The notes beneath the pieces were generated by a model. That model searched no databases. It was given only the letters and a program-made list of their open reading frames with translations, and was not told the origin of the DNA. This document shows, piece by piece, positions 4,766-6,881 of a stretch of 6,881 nt of DNA. A program made the translations under genes and the position numbers. The first letter of the stretch is position 1; every line of letters begins with the position of its first letter. Source of the DNA: Lachnospiraceae bacterium (GTDB lineage Bacteria > Bacillota > Clostridia > Lachnospirales > Lachnospiraceae); the NCBI GenBank assembly GCA_021199405.1, contig JAJQID010000124.1:1-6881 (forward strand). Direction: 5' to 3'.

Positions 4766-6379
4766 TTACATCATATCCTGCTGCGGCATCTGCGGAGCCG
4801 GGGGTTCCTTGATGGTCGCCACAACGCTCTCGGTAGTCAGCAGGCTGCTGGCAACGCTGGTGGCGTTCTGCAGAGCGCTTCTGGTCACCTTGGCAGGATC
4901 CAGAATACCGGCAGTTACCATATCCACATACTGCTCAGTCAGCACATCAAAGCCGGTCCCAACCTTTGCCTCATATACCTTATTGATGATCACACTGCCC
5001 TCCAGTCCGGCATTGTATGCAATGTGATACAATGGAGCCTCCAGAGCCTTCAGCACGATCTGAGCGCCGGTCTTCTCATCGCCCTCCAGGGTATCTGCCA
5101 GAGCGGCAACCTTCTTGGAAGCATGAATATAAGCAGAACCGCCGCCGGACACAACGCCCTCTTCCACAGCTGCTCTTGTGGCCGCCAGAGCATCCTCCAT
5201 GCGCAGCTTCATCTCCTTTAACTCAGGCTCGGTAGCCGCGCCCACGCGGATCACTGCCACGCCGCCGGCCAGCTTTGCCAGACGCTCCTGCAGCTTCTCC
5301 TTGTCAAAGTCAGAGGTGGTCTCCTCGATCTGCTTCTTGATCTGTGCGATCCTTGCAGCGATCTCGGACTTGTCGCCCTCGCCGTCCACAATCACGGTGT
5401 TCTCCTTCTGAACCTTCACGCTCTTGGCACGGCCAAGCATATCCAGAGTGGTCTCCTTCAGCTCATAGCCAAGCTCCTCGCTGATAACCTTGCCGCCGGT
5501 CAGGATAGCGATATCCTGCAGCTGCTCCTTCCTGCGGTCGCCGTAGCCCGGAGCCTTGACAGCCACTACATTGAAGGTGCCGCGCAGCTTGTTGACGATC
5601 AGAGTGGTGAGAGCCTCGCCCTCCACATCCTCAGCGATGATCAGCAGACGGGCACCGGACTGTACCACCTGCTCCAGAAGCGGCAGGATCTCCTGAATAT
5701 TGGAAATCTTCTTGTCAGTGATCAGGATATAGGGATCATCCAGAGTCGCTTCCATCTTGTCCATATCGGTGCACATATAGGAGGAAATATAACCTCTGTC
5801 AAACTGCATTCCCTCTACCAGGTCAAGCTCAGTCTGCATGGTCTTGGACTCCTCAATGGTAATGACGCCGTCGCCGGAAACCTTCTCCATGGCGTCAGCC
5901 ACCAGGTTGCCAACCTCCTCATCACCGGCGGAAATAGCCGCTACCCTTGCGATCTGGTCTCTGCCGCTGACAGGAGTACTCATCTCTTTGATAGCCTCAA
6001 CTGCTTCGTCGGAGGCCTTCTTCATACCCTTTCTCAGGATAATCGGGTTTGCGCCCGCCGCCAGGTTTCTCATGCCGGCATTGATCATGGCCTGTGCCAG
6101 AACAGTAGCTGTGGTGGTGCCGTCGCCTGCAACGTCGTTGGTCTTATTGGCGACCTCCTTCACCAGCTGCGCGCCCATATTCTCAAAATTATCCTCCAGC
6201 TCGATTTCCTTGGCGATGGTCACGCCGTCGTTGGTGATCAGCGGTGCGCCGTAGGACTTATCCAGCGCTACGTTTCTGCCCTTCGGTCCAAGGGTCACCC
6301 TTACAGTGTCCGCCAGCTTATTAACGCCCTGCTCCAAAGCCGCTCTGGCTTCTGCTCCATATTTGATCTCTTTTGCCAT
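4766..6379 (-). CDS. groEL: Chaperonin GroEL (60-kDa, HSP60)
   Basis: GroEL forms the double-ring ATP-driven chamber that folds proteins in the cytoplasm together with GroES. The 537 residues cover the full family: equatorial ATP-binding motifs LGPKGRN (30-36) and GDGTTTATVLA (85-95, Asp86 matching Asp87 of E. coli), intermediate and apical domains in the middle (VKAPGYGDRRKEQLQDIAIL at 274-293), and the second equatorial half with RMEDALAATRAAVEEG (393-408), in which Asp396 is the catalytic aspartate, followed by VSGGG. The C terminus ends PPAPQMPQQDMM and lacks the Gly-Gly-Met repeat of many GroELs. The start ATG (6377-6379) has GGAGG at 6389-6393, spacing nine, and lies 17 nt after groES in the same operon. 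Control should be by HrcA through CIRCE upstream of groES. The terminator is at 4549-4580. Confidence 0.99.
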   Translation of the reverse strand: MAKEIKYGAEARAALEQGVNKLADTVRVTLGPKGRNVALDKSYGAPLITNDGVTIAKEIELEDNFENMGAQLVKEVANKTNDVAGDGTTTATVLAQAMINAGMRNLAAGANPIILRKGMKKASDEAVEAIKEMSTPVSGRDQIARVAAISAGDEEVGNLVADAMEKVSGDGVITIEESKTMQTELDLVEGMQFDRGYISSYMCTDMDKMEATLDDPYILITDKKISNIQEILPLLEQVVQSGARLLIIAEDVEGEALTTLIVNKLRGTFNVVAVKAPGYGDRRKEQLQDIAILTGGKVISEELGYELKETTLDMLGRAKSVKVQKENTVIVDGEGDKSEIAARIAQIKKQIEETTSDFDKEKLQERLAKLAGGVAVIRVGAATEPELKEMKLRMEDALAATRAAVEEGVVSGGGSAYIHASKKVAALADTLEGDEKTGAQIVLKALEAPLYHIAYNAGLEGSVIINKVYEAKVGTGFDVLTEQYVDMVTAGILDPAKVTRSALQNATSVASSLLTTESVVATIKEPPAPQMPQQDMM

Positions 6380-6396
6380 GTCTTTCTACCTCCGGA

Positions 6397-6669
6397 TTAT
6401 TTCAATACTGCCAGGATATCGCCCTGCTTTACGATAATGTATTCGGTATCCTCTACCTTGACTTCAGTTCCTGAATATTTGGAGAAAATCACGTTATCGC
6501 CAACGCTTACCTCCATCTTGACCTCTTCTGTGCCGGGGCCTACCGCGATGACCTCTGCCTGCTGGGGCTTCTCCTTATTCTGTCCGGGAAGCACGATGCC
6601 GGACTTGGTAGTTTCCTCAGCTTCCAGCTGCTTCAATACAACTCTGTCACCCAATGGAACTAATTTCAT
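6397..6669 (-). CDS. groES: Co-chaperonin GroES (10-kDa)
   Basis: GroES is the seven-subunit lid of the GroEL folding chamber. The 90 residues begin MKLVPLGDRVVLKQLEAEE, followed by the mobile loop TTKSGIVLPG (20-29) that docks on GroEL, then KEKPQQAEVIAVGPG (32-46), VSVGDNVIFSKYSGTEVK (54-71) and the closing YIIVKQGDILAVL. The roof-loop segment after GPG is short (TEEVKMEV), which accounts for a length a few residues below the common 94. The start ATG (6667-6669) has a near-ideal AAGGAGG at 6679-6685, spacing nine. It is the first gene of the groES-groEL operon, with CIRCE and the promoter directly upstream. Confidence 0.99.
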   Translation of the reverse strand: MKLVPLGDRVVLKQLEAEETTKSGIVLPGQNKEKPQQAEVIAVGPGTEEVKMEVSVGDNVIFSKYSGTEVKVEDTEYIIVKQGDILAVLK

Positions 6670-6712
6670 TACAATGAACCTCCTTCTATATGACTTTGAA
6701 CTTCATTTCGGT

Positions 6713-6743
6713 TATTAGCACTCATTTCTCCCGAGTGCTAATA
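6713..6743 (-). promoter_or_regulatory. CIRCE operator (HrcA binding site)
   Basis: TTAGCACTC, nine bases, GAGTGCTAA: a full match to the CIRCE consensus, with the arms extended by two more complementary bases on each side (11-bp arms). It overlaps the predicted transcription start of groES. HrcA repressor, expected elsewhere in this genome, would bind here and be released on heat shock when GroEL is occupied. Confidence 0.97.
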
Positions 6744-6746
6744 CAC

Positions 6747-6774
6747 ATAATAACTCTTTTTCCAGAAATTGCAA
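6747..6774 (-). promoter_or_regulatory. Sigma-A-type promoter of groES-groEL
   Basis: -35 TTGCAA (6769-6774) and -10 TATTAT (6747-6752) with a 16-bp spacer. Transcription would begin near 6740, inside CIRCE. An AT-rich tract upstream (about 6782-6825) could serve as an UP element. Confidence 0.65.
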
Positions 6775-6881
6775 GCCCTATTTTGATATTTTATATATTT
6801 TACATTTATTTTATTTTTTATGTGCAATTTTCAATCTTTCATCCTTCTGAACCCATGCCCGGCAATTACACAGCCAAAAAG
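6775..6881. other. AT-rich upstream region without a supported gene
   Basis: No start, ribosome binding site or terminator that I can support. Two short minus-strand frames are open to the right edge and could be the tail of an upstream gene: one ends in RRMKD before TGA, the other in KIAHKK before TAA. Neither is recognisable. Confidence 0.4.

Noticed and set aside
4357..4812. Plus-strand frame of 151 codons crossing the promoter, terminator and groEL end.
   Set aside because: It spans several features of the minus strand, has no ribosome binding site and no domain; it is open by chance.
6790..6840. Additional promoter-like boxes upstream of groES (TTGAAA with TAAAAT).
   Set aside because: The tract is low-complexity A+T, the spacer is 15 bp, and the CIRCE-associated promoter is better placed.
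1..6881. CRISPR arrays, tRNA or rRNA genes, insertion sequences, defence or secretion systems.
   Set aside because: No spaced direct repeats, no cloverleaf or rRNA segment, no transposase or effector frame was seen on either strand.

Overview
The window reads as chromosomal core DNA of a Gram-positive anaerobe of the class Clostridia, most likely Lachnospiraceae. The evidence is the rimP-nusA-ylxR-ylxQ-infB gene order, a NusA without the C-terminal repeats of proteobacterial NusA, a groES-groEL operon under a perfect CIRCE operator, strong AGGAGG-type ribosome binding sites, and a membrane protein resembling the DUF6056 family. This placement rests on gene content and sequence feel, not on a search. 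Every supported gene lies on the minus strand, so transcription runs from high to low coordinates. Translation stops used in the window include TAA, TAG and TGA, so the code is the standard bacterial one.

Reading in the direction of transcription: positions 6881-6775 are an AT-rich stretch with no supported gene. A sigma-A-type promoter (6747-6774) and the HrcA operator CIRCE (6713-6743) drive groES (6397-6669) and groEL (4766-6379), the co-chaperonin and chaperonin of the cytoplasmic folding machine. Behind groEL is about 170 nt of structured DNA (4596-4757) with two perfect inverted repeats and two overlapping mini-ORFs, followed by a rho-independent terminator (4549-4580).

A separate promoter (4478-4506), overlapped by a small palindrome, then reads a polytopic membrane protein gene (3317-4444). 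Its reading frame is interrupted by one in-frame TGA at codon 174, and the frame continues without a shift on the far side. It looks like a recent nonsense pseudogene or a sequencing error.

A third promoter (3220-3248) with a good -35, a 17-bp spacer and an extended -10 begins the transcription/translation operon: rimP (ribosome maturation), nusA (elongation/termination factor), ylxR (RNA-binding, linked to RNase P in Bacillus), ylxQ (L7Ae-type RNA-binding protein) and the 5' end of infB (translation initiation factor IF2), which runs off the left edge. These genes are separated by a few bases or overlap, so they are almost certainly co-transcribed and partly translationally coupled. The roughly 160-nt leader of this operon holds a terminator-like hairpin (3161-3187), which suggests attenuation, possibly by NusA itself.

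Most of the window is conserved housekeeping DNA. The points worth a second look are the leader hairpin, the structured element behind groEL, the in-frame TGA in the membrane gene, and an 89-residue acidic, tyrosine-rich tail on NusA that contains no basic residue.
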